A stretch of 64,000 nucleotides of DNA from Bacteroidota bacterium (GTDB lineage: Bacteria; Bacteroidota; Bacteroidia; Chitinophagales; Saprospiraceae): NCBI GenBank assembly GCA_020160935.1, contig JAIUPL010000026.1:1-64000 (forward strand). Direction: 5' to 3'. Below, in pieces: positions 8,866 to 18,077 of this stretch (position 1 is its first letter; the number at the start of each line of letters is the position of its first letter). The position numbers were made by a program, and so were the translations under genes. The notes below the pieces were generated by a model. That model saw only the letters and a program-made list of their open reading frames with translations, made no database searches and was not told the origin of the DNA.

Positions 8866-9843
8866 CTAAAAAAAGGTTGCCTTTTCCTTGCTGCTGCTGA
8901 TGATGACCCGCATTACGGCCAGCACCATAAATAAAGACAACAGTCCCACAAACCAGGGCACCTGCACATCGTTTTCCAGTTCGATCACCGTTTCCTGGTC
9001 GCCCCAGGCATATTGAGCAATCACCTGAACGCCGTTGTTAAAAAAATGCGCGATCACCGGCACCCAGAAATTCCGCGTTTGCCAGTACAGCCAGCCCAAT
9101 AAAAACCCCAGCAAAAATCGGGGCAAAAAACCTTCAAACTGAAAATGAAAAAAACTGAAAATGGCTGCAGAAATGGCCAAAGCCTGCCAGGGGTTGGCGA
9201 TCCGGCGCATCAACTGCTGTTGTACCATGCCCCGAAACACCAGTTCCTCGCCCAGTGCTGGCAGTAAGGCTATCAAAAACAGATTGCCCACTAATTCGCT
9301 CCAGTCGTCCATGTGCAACAAGGCCTTGAGCGCTTCATTGGCTTGCGCCTCCAATTCCCGAAAAGTGTCCGGAATGGGCAGCATTTTATTGATCTGAAAC
9401 AAATACAGCACCAGCGGCACCGATACCAGCAGCAACACCATGCCGAGCGCCGCATCCGACATACGTGGCGCCCGACGCGCCAGCAGGTAGTCGGCCCAGT
9501 TGGGCCTTGGGCGGGTTATACCTCTGTACAGCATCCACACCACCAGCCAGCCAGCCACGGTGAAGGTGGCAAAATGCCGGATACCCAGCAGCAGCCGCAT
9601 TTGCCAGCGTTCGGCTGTACTGGCATCGGAAGCGAGGGTTCCGGACATCAGGTTTTCATTCCAGCCTCCCCACGACACGATCACCTGACTCAAAAAAGTG
9701 GAGGCCAGGGCAAAAAAGATGCACCCGGACAGCAATGCCAACAGCACTACCCGAACTTTGGGCGCCGACATTTGCCAGGGGGCAATATTTGGAACAAGTG
9801 GAGACTCGGGAAACTTATCCGGACGATTTGGGTTTTCTTCCAT
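8866..9843 (-). CDS. CPBP-family intramembrane metalloprotease
   Basis: 325 residues with about eight spans. The three conserved motifs of the CPBP/Abi (CAAX-protease-like) family are visible: EELVFRG (E199, E200, R204), a histidine in FSFFHFQFEG (H233), and HFFNN (H266, N270). Such enzymes cleave within the membrane; in bacteria their substrates are mostly unknown. The start ATG lies 18 bases downstream of a TACCTTTG promoter element that overlaps the divergent pdxJ promoter. A soluble protein of unknown function follows downstream. Confidence 0.88.
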   Translation of the reverse strand: MEENPNRPDKFPESPLVPNIAPWQMSAPKVRVVLLALLSGCIFFALASTFLSQVIVSWGGWNENLMSGTLASDASTAERWQMRLLLGIRHFATFTVAGWLVVWMLYRGITRPRPNWADYLLARRAPRMSDAALGMVLLLVSVPLVLYLFQINKMLPIPDTFRELEAQANEALKALLHMDDWSELVGNLFLIALLPALGEELVFRGMVQQQLMRRIANPWQALAISAAIFSFFHFQFEGFLPRFLLGFLLGWLYWQTRNFWVPVIAHFFNNGVQVIAQYAWGDQETVIELENDVQVPWFVGLLSLFMVLAVMRVIISSSKEKATFF

Positions 9844-9850
9844 GCCATTC

Positions 9851-9858
9851 TACTTTTG
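9851..9858 (+). promoter_or_regulatory. Promoter element TACTTTTG for pdxJ
   Basis: Exact TAnnTTTG match, 23 bases before the pdxJ ATG at 9882. It faces the opposing element at 9862-9869. Confidence 0.55.
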
Positions 9859-9861
9859 TGC

Positions 9862-9869
9862 CAAAGGTA
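9862..9869 (-). promoter_or_regulatory. Promoter element TACCTTTG for the CPBP protease gene
   Basis: Exact TAnnTTTG match on the minus strand, 18 bases from the ATG at 9843. Only three bases separate it from the plus-strand element, so the two start regions overlap. Confidence 0.55.
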
Positions 9870-9881
9870 AAGCATTTACTC

Positions 9882-10601
9882 ATGACCCGACTCAGCGTAA
9901 ACATCAACAAGGTGGCGCTCCTGCGCAATTCCCGTGGAAGCAACCTTCCCAATCTCGTTCAGGTTGCCATCGATTGCGAGGCATTCGGAGCACAGGGTAT
10001 CACCATTCACCCCCGCCCCGATCAGCGCCATATTCGGTACGATGACGTGTCGGCACTGAAGCAGGTAGTGACTACCGAATTCAATATCGAAGGCAACCCT
10101 ACGCGCGAATTTCTCGATCTGGTACTGGCCAATGCACCGCATCAATGTACGCTCGTGCCCGATGCGCCCGACCAACTCACTTCGGATGCGGGCTGGAATA
10201 CGCTGCGCGACGGCGCGCGTTTGCGCGAAGTGTGCGACGAACTGCACCGGAACGGCATTCGCGTGTCGGTATTCGTCGATCCTGTTCCGGAAATGGTGGA
10301 AGGCGCAAAAGCAGCCGGCGCCGACCGAATCGAGTTTTACACCGGGCCGTTTGCGCACGATTTTGGCAAAAACCCCGCCCTTGCCGTTCAACCTTACACC
10401 GAAGCAGCCCGAGTGGCCAATCAGGTGGGTATCGGCATCAATGCAGGGCACGATCTCAACCTCGATAACCTGAAGTATTTCCAGGATCATTGTCCGCAGT
10501 TGCTCGAAGTAAGTATCGGTCATGCACTTATTTCCGATGCACTGTATTACGGACTTTCCAATACGATTCGTATGTATTTGCGCCAGTTGGAGGCCAAATA
10601 G
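9882..10601 (+). CDS. pdxJ: Pyridoxine 5'-phosphate synthase PdxJ
   Basis: 239 residues, the normal length for PdxJ, which condenses 3-amino-2-oxopropyl phosphate (formed from HTP by PdxA) with deoxyxylulose 5-phosphate to make pyridoxine phosphate (DXP-dependent vitamin B6 route). Family signatures are visible: N-terminal LSVNINKVALLRNSRG, GITIHPRPDQRHI (H43, R45), FNIEGNP, LVPDAP and INAGHDLN. I chose the ATG at 9882; the frame extends upstream but only antisense to the CPBP gene. The gene stands alone, divergent from the protease, with its own promoter element. Confidence 0.95.
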   Translation: MTRLSVNINKVALLRNSRGSNLPNLVQVAIDCEAFGAQGITIHPRPDQRHIRYDDVSALKQVVTTEFNIEGNPTREFLDLVLANAPHQCTLVPDAPDQLTSDAGWNTLRDGARLREVCDELHRNGIRVSVFVDPVPEMVEGAKAAGADRIEFYTGPFAHDFGKNPALAVQPYTEAARVANQVGIGINAGHDLNLDNLKYFQDHCPQLLEVSIGHALISDALYYGLSNTIRMYLRQLEAK

Positions 10602-10724
10602 AGCGATAATTCGCAGAATTTATGCCAACAAAGGAATATGGTAAACAACTGTAAATCTGTTGTTTACACAAAAAAAACCGCTACAATTGCCATTTCCGGC
10701 AATTAAAAAATTAAATGTGGCTAA

Positions 10725-10751
10725 TTGTATGAGAGAAGGTTTTTACCTTTG
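10725..10751 (+). promoter_or_regulatory. Promoter of SusCD operon 1 (TTG ... TACCTTTG)
   Basis: TTG at 10725-10727 and an exact TAnnTTTG element at 10744-10751, separated by 16 bases. The start of transcription would leave a leader of about 410 bases before the SusC ATG. Confidence 0.55.
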
Positions 10752-10788
10752 GGATTGCAAAACCCACATCTATTTATTTTTCTAATCG

Positions 10789-11075
10789 CTTTTTATACCA
10801 TATCAAATTTTCGGAAGTCGCAAAAAGTGCACGCATCACTCCGGTGATGAATGTCTTTTTCGCGGCTTTTTTATTGCGCCCAATTTGCTCCAGGGGCGTC
10901 TGGTGAAGTGATTTTTTTTAATCGCTTCGTGTATCTATCGGCAAGGGTACTATTGCTTATCTCCTGCGCCCTGCATTTACACACACTACACCATTTCAAA
11001 TTTTTTTTGAAGTCACTGCGAAAGGACAGTTCCCATTGTCGGGAGGCTGCTTCGTGCGTGGCTTTTTTTTACGCA
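10789..11075 (+). promoter_or_regulatory. Two related leader hairpin blocks upstream of susC
   Basis: Block 1 (about 10790-10877) and block 2 (about 10989-11072) both run ACCATnTCAAATTTT, GAAGTC, GCGAAAnG-like, and end in GCGnGGCTTTTTT. Block 1 folds as AAAAAG/CTTTTT around CATCAC/GTGATG, followed by a U-run, so it looks like an intrinsic terminator within a leader. Between them lies a GAAGTGATT/AATCGCTTC hairpin. Attenuation is an inference. Confidence 0.4.
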
Positions 11076-11169
11076 CATCCAGCCTGATCCGCAATGCTTC
11101 CTTCTTTAGTTTCAATCCTTTACTGTTTAGAACAAAATCACATTTTCGTTCACTTAAACTATCTAAATT

Positions 11170-14100
11170 ATGAAGCAATTGCTAACAACCCTACTGCTGG
11201 TGCTGGCAGTTTGCGGGAGCCTGATGGCCCAGCGCAAGATATCCGGCACAGTATCTGGCGATGATGGTGAAACCCTCATCGGAGCAACCGTAGCAATCAA
11301 AGGCGCCGCAAAAGGCACCTTAACTGATGTGACCGGCAAGTATAGCCTCGAGGTGCCAAACGGCGCCACCACCCTCGTGGTATCCTACACCGGCTACAAA
11401 ACCCAGGAGTTGTCCATAGGAGTATCCAATGCCATGGACGTGGTTCTGGAATCGGGTACCAACCTCAACGAGGTGGTCATCACTGCCACTGGCCTGACCC
11501 GCAACAAAAGTGATGTAGTGTATGCCAACCAGACGGTCACCTCGGAAGACCTGAACTCGGTGACCAACAAAAGCGTGCTCAATGCACTGCAAGGAAAAGT
11601 GGCCGGTGTAAAGATATCTTCCGGTTCCGGCGCTGTAGGCGCTTCCACACGCATCGTACTGCGCGGTGAAACCTCCCTTACGCAGGGGAACAACGCCCTG
11701 ATTGTGGTAGACGGGATACCTGTCAACAACTCTGCCGCATCGGCAGGTAGCGGTTCTGAAACCGTAGCAGGTGCTACAGGCAAAGCAGGCGACCGCGATA
11801 ACTATGTAGACTTTGGTAACCGTGGCAACGACATCAACCCCGACGACATCGAGTCTGTAACTGTATTGAAAGGCCCTGCTGCCACTACGCTTTATGGCTC
11901 CCGCGGCGGTTCGGGTGTTATCCTGATCACTACGAAGAAAGGGAAGGCCAATGACAAGCCGAGAATTTCATTCTCCTCTTCGTACAGCGTGGAAGAAGCA
12001 TATATTCTGTACAAAAACCAGGAGCGCTTCGGTTCTGGCTATGCTACTTGCGGCGGTTGCGGCGGTGGTATCAACATTTTTATGGGTGAAAACTTTGCCT
12101 GGGGCTCTGAATTTAATGGCGAGATGATCCCCTGGACAGCCGTTCCGGCGGATGCGGATGGCAACCTGGTTCCACTCAACAATGGAAAAATCGATCAACT
12201 CGTTCGCCCGTACAGCGCTATTAAAAACAATGTTCAGAGTTTCTTCGACATCGGTAATACGGCCCGCAACAGCCTCTCTATTTCCGGCGGTACAGACAAG
12301 TACACCTATTATGTGTCGTACACCAATTTCAACAATGACGGTATTGTACACAACACCAAACTCAACAAACACAACCTGTTGCTGAATGTCGGCTCGCAAT
12401 TCTCTACAAAACTGCGCTCCGATTTCTCGATGAGTTATTCCAAACTCAACCAGCGTGGCGCTACCGAAGGTGGCTACCCGTTTGGTTACTCTTCCGGCAC
12501 ACCGGCTATGGCATTCGCGACTCAAACGCCGTCGAACATTCCGTTCACCGAACTGCGCGACTACAACAGCCCATACCACGACTTTAAAGGCTTCTACGGC
12601 CAGTACTCGATCAATCCGTACTACATCCTGGACAAACAGGAGGTGAAAAATTCAGTTGATAATATCGTTTCCAGCGTTTCGCTGTCTTTCTCGCCCATCC
12701 CTTCGTTGACGTTTGTAGGTAAAGTGAGCACCAACTTCATTACCAGCAACGTAACCGAAAAGAACCCGAAATTCCGCTACGAGCGCGCCCTGTCGTGGTC
12801 GGACGGTGAACTCAGCGACTTCGAAAGCCCAAGAAGCGGCAGCACATTCAGCCTGGGCTCCTACAAGGAAGGTACCAATCGCATTATCAACCTGATTTAC
12901 GATGCATATGGCACGTTCTCGAAACAACTGAGCGACGATTTCAAACTGACGACTACCCTGGGTTTCAACTCGATCGATAACTCGAACCGTTATGTGGGTG
13001 GTCTCACGGTTGGCGGACTGGTTATTCCTGAATTTTACGACCTGAGCAACTCTACGCAGACGCCGCGTTCCAGTGCCTACTCTTCTATGTATCGTATTTT
13101 TGGTGTGTATTCCAACACATCGGTGGGTTACAAAAACTGGCTGTTCGCTGAGTACTCCGCGCGCAACGACTGGTCGTCTACGCTTCCTGTCGGCAACCGC
13201 AGCTTCTTCTACCAGGGTGGCGGTTTGTCAATTGTTCCAAGCAACCTGTCCAACTTCGAAGCGGGCCCGCTGTCTTTCCTGAAATTCCGCGCTGGCCTGG
13301 GTTCTGCCGGTAAAGATGCGCCACTGTACCGCCTGAATTCATTCTTTGGCTTTAATCCGGGCATTCTGGTTGGCCTGGGCGACGACTATGATATCCGCTT
13401 CCCGTTCAATGGAGTAGCAGGTGCACGCAGGCTTAATATCATTGGTAACCCTGACTTGAAACCCGAACTGTCCGTTACTTCGGAAGCAGGTATTGACCTC
13501 GGTTTCTTCAAAGGTCGTATCGAACTCGAGTACACGTACTACCATATCAATTCGAAAAACCAGATCGTGGATGCCAACATCCCGTGGTCGTCCGGATACA
13601 GCCTGGTTCCGCTCAACATCGGTCGTATGGTCAACTCCGGTCACGAACTGGCCTTCCGCCTGAATCCGGTGAAAACCAAAATGTTTGACTGGAGACTGTA
13701 CGGTTCTTGGTCGAAAAACAAAAACGTGGTCAAAGAAATCATCAAAAATGACATCGATAACGATGAATTGACGATTATTTCAAATTTCCTGCACTTTGCA
13801 GGCCACGGCGACCTCAATCTGATTGCTGCAGAAGGCCTGCCTTTCGGTACGTTTAAAGGCACTACTTTCGAATACGACCCGCAAGGCCGTATCATCGTAG
13901 ACGCTCAGGGCAACCCGAAACACAGTGCTGAATCACAATACCTGGGCAGTTACCAGCCCGACTTCCTGGCATCACTGGGTACCGAACTGATGATCAACAA
14001 ACGCCTGTCTATCCGTGCCCTGCTCGATGGCAAAAAAGGCGGCCTGTTCTATTCCGGCACCAAACTCAGCACCGAAAACAATGGTACTGCTATTACTACC

Positions 14101-14484
14101 CTGCTGAACGACCGTCAGCCATTTGTGGTCGAAAACAGCGTACAGGAAGATGGCAGTGGCGGTTATGTAGTCAACACCACCGAAACCGACGCTTACCACT
14201 ATTTCCACGATCAGGTAGCAAGTACTTACCTGCTCGATGCCTCCTACCTGAAACTGCGCGAAGTAGCCGTTTCCTACAGTATCCCGACGGGTAAAATGGG
14301 CGCCTTCAAAAGCATCACAGTAGGTGTATTTGCTAAAAACCTGAAATACTGGGTAGCAAAAGAAAACACCTTCGCCGATCCGGAAGTGGGTGGTGTAGGT
14401 GGCGCATCCGATGCGGTTGGTCTGGAAACGACGACAACTCCTACTGCTAAAAGTTTTGGCGCAGAGCTGAGACTTAATTTCTAA
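11170..14484 (+). CDS. SusC/RagA-type TonB-dependent outer-membrane receptor (copy A)
   Basis: 1104 residues. Signal peptide (MKQLLTTLLLVLAVCGSLMA), then a carboxypeptidase-regulatory-like domain (about 22-105, ISGTVSGDDGETLIGATVAI), a plug domain (NEVVITATGLTRNKSDVVYA; LNALQGKVAGVKI), and a long beta-barrel ending SFGAELRLNF with terminal Phe. SusC proteins import ligands held by their SusD lid, using TonB/ExbBD energy such as that encoded at 29.8-34.6 kb. It is the first gene of a three-gene operon (20-base gap to susD) and has a near-mirror paralogue at 19565-22849. No glycosidase is linked, so the ligand could be peptide or glycan. Confidence 0.95.
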   Translation: MKQLLTTLLLVLAVCGSLMAQRKISGTVSGDDGETLIGATVAIKGAAKGTLTDVTGKYSLEVPNGATTLVVSYTGYKTQELSIGVSNAMDVVLESGTNLNEVVITATGLTRNKSDVVYANQTVTSEDLNSVTNKSVLNALQGKVAGVKISSGSGAVGASTRIVLRGETSLTQGNNALIVVDGIPVNNSAASAGSGSETVAGATGKAGDRDNYVDFGNRGNDINPDDIESVTVLKGPAATTLYGSRGGSGVILITTKKGKANDKPRISFSSSYSVEEAYILYKNQERFGSGYATCGGCGGGINIFMGENFAWGSEFNGEMIPWTAVPADADGNLVPLNNGKIDQLVRPYSAIKNNVQSFFDIGNTARNSLSISGGTDKYTYYVSYTNFNNDGIVHNTKLNKHNLLLNVGSQFSTKLRSDFSMSYSKLNQRGATEGGYPFGYSSGTPAMAFATQTPSNIPFTELRDYNSPYHDFKGFYGQYSINPYYILDKQEVKNSVDNIVSSVSLSFSPIPSLTFVGKVSTNFITSNVTEKNPKFRYERALSWSDGELSDFESPRSGSTFSLGSYKEGTNRIINLIYDAYGTFSKQLSDDFKLTTTLGFNSIDNSNRYVGGLTVGGLVIPEFYDLSNSTQTPRSSAYSSMYRIFGVYSNTSVGYKNWLFAEYSARNDWSSTLPVGNRSFFYQGGGLSIVPSNLSNFEAGPLSFLKFRAGLGSAGKDAPLYRLNSFFGFNPGILVGLGDDYDIRFPFNGVAGARRLNIIGNPDLKPELSVTSEAGIDLGFFKGRIELEYTYYHINSKNQIVDANIPWSSGYSLVPLNIGRMVNSGHELAFRLNPVKTKMFDWRLYGSWSKNKNVVKEIIKNDIDNDELTIISNFLHFAGHGDLNLIAAEGLPFGTFKGTTFEYDPQGRIIVDAQGNPKHSAESQYLGSYQPDFLASLGTELMINKRLSIRALLDGKKGGLFYSGTKLSTENNGTAITTLLNDRQPFVVENSVQEDGSGGYVVNTTETDAYHYFHDQVASTYLLDASYLKLREVAVSYSIPTGKMGAFKSITVGVFAKNLKYWVAKENTFADPEVGGVGGASDAVGLETTTTPTAKSFGAELRLNF

Positions 14485-14504
14485 TCAAACAAAAAGAAAC
14501 AGCA

Positions 14505-15971
14505 ATGAATACGCATAAATTCAAATTCATATTCCTGCTGGTGTTGGCAATGGGAACTCCTTTTTATTCCTGCAAGGACTATCTGGATGTAAACACCAAC
14601 CCAAACCAGTCAGTTGTATCGCGGATCGATTTGCAATTATCTACTTCTATTGTAGGTATGGCGGTCGGAATTGGTCAACGCATTTACCCGGAACTAGGGG
14701 TATGGGCGCAATTGCAGACGGGCGGCCCCGGGGTGGCCCTGAGCGAGTGGGACCAGCATAAACTGAGTTCCTCTGAAACAGACGAAATTTTCAGAGAATT
14801 GTACCGCGCCAATTTGAACCTGAATTACATCGTTCAAAATTCAACGGAAAACTACTACACGGCGATTGCCAAAATCCTGCGCTCTTACAATTTTCAGGTT
14901 TGCGCCGACCTTTTTGGCGATATCCCGTACACGCAGGCGTTGAAAGGTGATATTACCGATGGTTCGATCCTGCATCCGCAGTACGAAAGCGCCAAAGACG
15001 TAGTGTATCCAGGTATTGAAAACGAACTGCGCGAAGCCCTTGATTTGATTGAACGGGGTGGCTCGGTATTACCAGGCTCCGACGACCTGATCTATGGCGG
15101 AGACATGGAAAAATGGAGCAAATTTGCACATTCGCTCCTGCTGAAAGTGTACCTCCGTCAGGGCGCCAGCGGCCAGGCTAAAGCAGCCCAGTTGTACAGC
15201 AGCGATGATGATTTCATCCTGACTAATGATGAGGCTGCATTTCTACCGTTCTCAGGATCAACAGGCAATACCAACCCTTTCTGGAGCAATGCCAAAAGTT
15301 CGGCATTGGGCAACTACTACGTAGTAACCACTACTTTGCTGGACCTGTTGACTGCCACTGGTGACCCACGGGTGGATGCATTTTTTGACCCAACACCCAA
15401 TGGTACACACAAAGGCCTGAATCCCGGCGATGTACAAAACCAGCCATCCAATGCCACCTTCTCTCGTCCGGCAGGTGCTTTGGCGCCCGCAGGTGGCCTG
15501 ATGTTCAGACCCAATTTCCCACAATACTTTATGTCGGCATGGGAGAGCAACCTGCTGCTGGCAGAAGCAGCGGCACGCGGCTGGATTACCACGGATGCCA
15601 ACGCGCGCTACAATGCTGCCGTACAGAACAGTTTCGAATTCCTGCAACTCGATGCTGCCGACGCCGATGCTTATCTGGCAGCCGGCGGGGCTTACAACGC
15701 ATCCAATGCCATCAAATCGATTGCTTTGCAAAAATGGATTTGCATGAATGGCACGCAGCCGGTGGAAGCCTGGATTGAAACACGTCGTTTCGACAGTCCG
15801 GCAACGCCGATTTTTGCCTCACCGGGTGGAATTTTTAAATCGCCTACCGAAAATGCCATGGGTACAGGCAATTACCCCAGCATTCTTCCCTATCCGGAAG
15901 ATGAGGAAAGCCTGAACCAGAATTTCCCTGGGCAGCACCCGCTCAACGCCAAAGTGTTCTGGGACAACTAA
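14505..15971 (+). CDS. SusD/RagB-like surface nutrient-binding lipoprotein (copy A)
   Basis: 488 residues with a lipoprotein signal; Cys23 is in YSCKDYLDVNTNPNQ. The helical SusD-like core is seen as AKILRSYNFQVCADLFGDIPY, EKWSKFAHSLLLKVYLRQG, WESNLLLAEAAARGW and QKWICMNGTQPVEAWIETRR, as in the SusD-like_2 group. It forms the extracellular lid on the SusC barrel. It differs from copy B (18078-19544) mainly in its C-terminal half, around THKGLNPGDVQNQPSNATFS, a region that could face ligand. The length is identical to copy B. Confidence 0.93.
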   Translation: MNTHKFKFIFLLVLAMGTPFYSCKDYLDVNTNPNQSVVSRIDLQLSTSIVGMAVGIGQRIYPELGVWAQLQTGGPGVALSEWDQHKLSSSETDEIFRELYRANLNLNYIVQNSTENYYTAIAKILRSYNFQVCADLFGDIPYTQALKGDITDGSILHPQYESAKDVVYPGIENELREALDLIERGGSVLPGSDDLIYGGDMEKWSKFAHSLLLKVYLRQGASGQAKAAQLYSSDDDFILTNDEAAFLPFSGSTGNTNPFWSNAKSSALGNYYVVTTTLLDLLTATGDPRVDAFFDPTPNGTHKGLNPGDVQNQPSNATFSRPAGALAPAGGLMFRPNFPQYFMSAWESNLLLAEAAARGWITTDANARYNAAVQNSFEFLQLDAADADAYLAAGGAYNASNAIKSIALQKWICMNGTQPVEAWIETRRFDSPATPIFASPGGIFKSPTENAMGTGNYPSILPYPEDEESLNQNFPGQHPLNAKVFWDN

Positions 15972-16067
15972 CATTCATACATTCATGATGGCAAGGCAGG
16001 AAACACACATCCCTGTGTGCTACCTGCCTTGCCCCATTGAATGTAACCGACTAAAATTCAATCGATT

Positions 16068-16889
16068 ATGAAAAATAAAATTCTCATTTTATCCTCCATT
16101 TTGGCTGCTTGCATCCTGATGGTGGCTGCCTGCAAGAAAATTGAAGACGCTGATTCAACTGTTATCAGCACCTCCATTCCTTTCCTGTATGAAGTCAACA
16201 TCAATGACGCTTACGTGTATGGCCAGGGTCAAACACATATCTTCACCGACCTGCCCGATGTAATTGCCATTGCAGTCGACACCATCGTGGGTTTTGAAGG
16301 CGGATACGGTGGCCATACAGGCGCAGATACCGTGAAAATTATGAAAAGCGACATCACCGGCTGGCCTGATACGTCTGGCATCGGCGGCAAAAGCATCAGT
16401 TTTGTGAAGTTCAACAAAGCCAACTACAAGGTTGCACTTTCGAGCAACATCGTTATTGCTGGCCCTATTCCAAATCCGGGCCCAACAGCCATGGAAGGCA
16501 CTTACAAAAGAACTTCTAATGGTGTGTTGATCGAAATCAAAAAGGTATTCGATGGCGTATATGTGATCGACAACCCGGGCGGTGCAGGTGTACCTCCGTT
16601 CCCTTACCTGCTGTACAACCACCGCAACTCCAGCGGTAGCGACAGCCTGGCCTTCCCGATTCAGACCAATCCATGTGGTGGTGGTTTGCAATTAGTAGGC
16701 CCGAGTGCGGCGCTTTCACTGAGCAGCGCAGAGTATACCGCTTCGTACCCGCCGGCTATCACGGCTACTTCGCCGCTGACGTTTAGTTGGAAGGTACTTG
16801 AGTTTCCGGAAGCCCGACCAGGTTCCGTCAACCCCGGCGCCGCAGCGTGCCAGTGGGGTACCGGCGTACGTACTTTTGAAAAGCAATAA
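16068..16889 (+). CDS. SusCD-operon accessory lipoprotein (copy A)
   Basis: 273 residues. Lipoprotein signal with Cys22 (LMVAACKKIEDADST). The early part contains FLYEVNINDAYVYGQG and the later part MEGTYKRTSNGVLIEIKKVFDGVYVIDNPGG, a layout seen in small lipoproteins that follow susD (the SusE/F or surface ligand-binding position). No enzymatic motif is visible, and a ligand-binding role is inferred from position. The first ~350 bases are nearly identical to copy B (17130-17951), and the last third has diverged more. Confidence 0.75.
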   Translation: MKNKILILSSILAACILMVAACKKIEDADSTVISTSIPFLYEVNINDAYVYGQGQTHIFTDLPDVIAIAVDTIVGFEGGYGGHTGADTVKIMKSDITGWPDTSGIGGKSISFVKFNKANYKVALSSNIVIAGPIPNPGPTAMEGTYKRTSNGVLIEIKKVFDGVYVIDNPGGAGVPPFPYLLYNHRNSSGSDSLAFPIQTNPCGGGLQLVGPSAALSLSSAEYTASYPPAITATSPLTFSWKVLEFPEARPGSVNPGAAACQWGTGVRTFEKQ

Positions 16890-17063
16890 GGCTGGTATTT
16901 AAAAACAGTTGCGCACATTGCCACAGACCAGACTCCATCGGTGTTCGATACCAGATCAACAAAAACTCCTGTTCAAAGGGGCAGCAAAATGCTGAAGAAG
17001 AAAGCTATGAAATAAAAATCCGGACCCATCGGGTACCGCTTTTGTAAACGGCTCTCACTGTGT

Positions 17064-17099
17064 AAAAAAGGGGGCACTACCAGCGCTGGTAGTGCCCCC
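17064..17099 (-). terminator. Intrinsic terminator, perfect 30-base palindrome
   Basis: GGGGGCACTACCAGC followed by its exact complement (17070-17099), with six T on the minus-strand 3' side (17069-17064). It lies 30 bases after the copy B lipoprotein stop and 180 bases after the copy A stop. The plus strand has only a weak GATTTATTT tail. Confidence 0.85.
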
Positions 17100-17129
17100 G
17101 ATTTATTTCAGAGGAAATGTAATCAGAGA

Positions 17130-17951
17130 TTACTGTTTCTCAAATGTACGTACGCCGGTACCCCACTGGCACAAAGCAGCACCTGGGTGAATAGCGGATG
17201 AACGCGCTTCACCAAATTCAAATACTTTCCACGACAGTGTCAGGGGCGAAGTAGCCGTGATAGCCGGTGGGTACGAAGCAGTATACTCTGCGCTACTCAG
17301 AGAAAGTGGTGCGCTCGGGCCTACCAGTTGCAGACCGCCATGGCACGGGTTGCCCTGAATCGGGAACGCCAGGCTGTCGCCGCCGCTGGAATTGCGGTAG
17401 TTGTACAACAGGTATGGGAACGGAGCTACACCTGCGCCACCCGGATTGTCGATCACATATACGCCATCGAATACCTTTTTGATTTCGATCAGCACACCGT
17501 TAGAGGTTCTTTTGTAAGTACCTTCCATAGCGGTTGGGCCTGGATTTGGAATAGCACCTGCAATAACGATGTTGCTCGACAGTGCAACTTTGTAGTTGGC
17601 TTTGTTGAACTTCACAAAAGTGATGCTCTTACCGCCGATGCCAGACGTATCAGGCCAGCCGGTGATGTCGCTTTTCAGGATTTTTACGGTGTCAGCGCCG
17701 GTATGGCCGCCGTATCCGCCTTCAAAACCCACGATGGTGTCGACAGCAATGGCAATTACATCGGGCAGGTCGGTGTAGATGTGTGTTTGACCCTGGCCGT
17801 ACACGTAAGCGTCATTGATGTTGACTTCATACAGGAAAGGAATGGAGGTACTGATAACAGTAGAATCAGCGTCTTCAATTTTCTTGCAGGCAGCCACCAT
17901 CAGAATGCAAGCAGCCAAAATGGAGGATAAAATCAGAATTTTATTTTTCAT
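17130..17951 (-). CDS. SusCD-operon accessory lipoprotein (copy B)
   Basis: 273 residues, the same length as copy A and about 90% identical by eye. Lipoprotein Cys22 and the MEGTYKRTSNGVLIEIKKV segment are preserved. Differences cluster towards the C-terminus (GNPCHGGLQLVGPSAPLSL; GEARSSAIHPGAALCQWGTG). It is the third gene of operon B, 126 bases after susD, compared with 96 in copy A. Presumed surface ligand-binding lipoprotein; no catalytic motif. Confidence 0.75.
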   Translation of the reverse strand: MKNKILILSSILAACILMVAACKKIEDADSTVISTSIPFLYEVNINDAYVYGQGQTHIYTDLPDVIAIAVDTIVGFEGGYGGHTGADTVKILKSDITGWPDTSGIGGKSITFVKFNKANYKVALSSNIVIAGAIPNPGPTAMEGTYKRTSNGVLIEIKKVFDGVYVIDNPGGAGVAPFPYLLYNYRNSSGGDSLAFPIQGNPCHGGLQLVGPSAPLSLSSAEYTASYPPAITATSPLTLSWKVFEFGEARSSAIHPGAALCQWGTGVRTFEKQ

Positions 17952-18077
17952 AATCGATTGAATTTTTGTAGAATACGAGGGTACTAATTTCAGGAAACAG
18001 GTTTGGAACTCCTACCGATGTATTCGTACGTCAAACCTGTTTCTCTGAAAATTGGTACCAATCGTATACCCGATTTT

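Larger units (their letters stand above)
10602..11169 (+). promoter_or_regulatory. Long intergenic and leader region of the first SusCD operon
   Basis: No gene is seen in these 568 bases. They contain an inverted repeat GTAAACAAC/GTTGTTTAC (10641-10667), a second one ATTGCC/GGCAAT (about 10685-10702), a promoter (TTG at 10725-10727, TACCTTTG at 10744-10751), and then a leader of roughly 410 bases with two related structured blocks. The leader implies post-initiation control of the SusC gene. Confidence 0.5.

Noticed and set aside
10641-10667. GTAAACAAC/GTTGTTTAC hairpin considered as the pdxJ terminator
   Set aside because: On the plus strand it is followed by A residues, not T, so it is not a convincing intrinsic terminator. 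It is kept only as a possible binding site.
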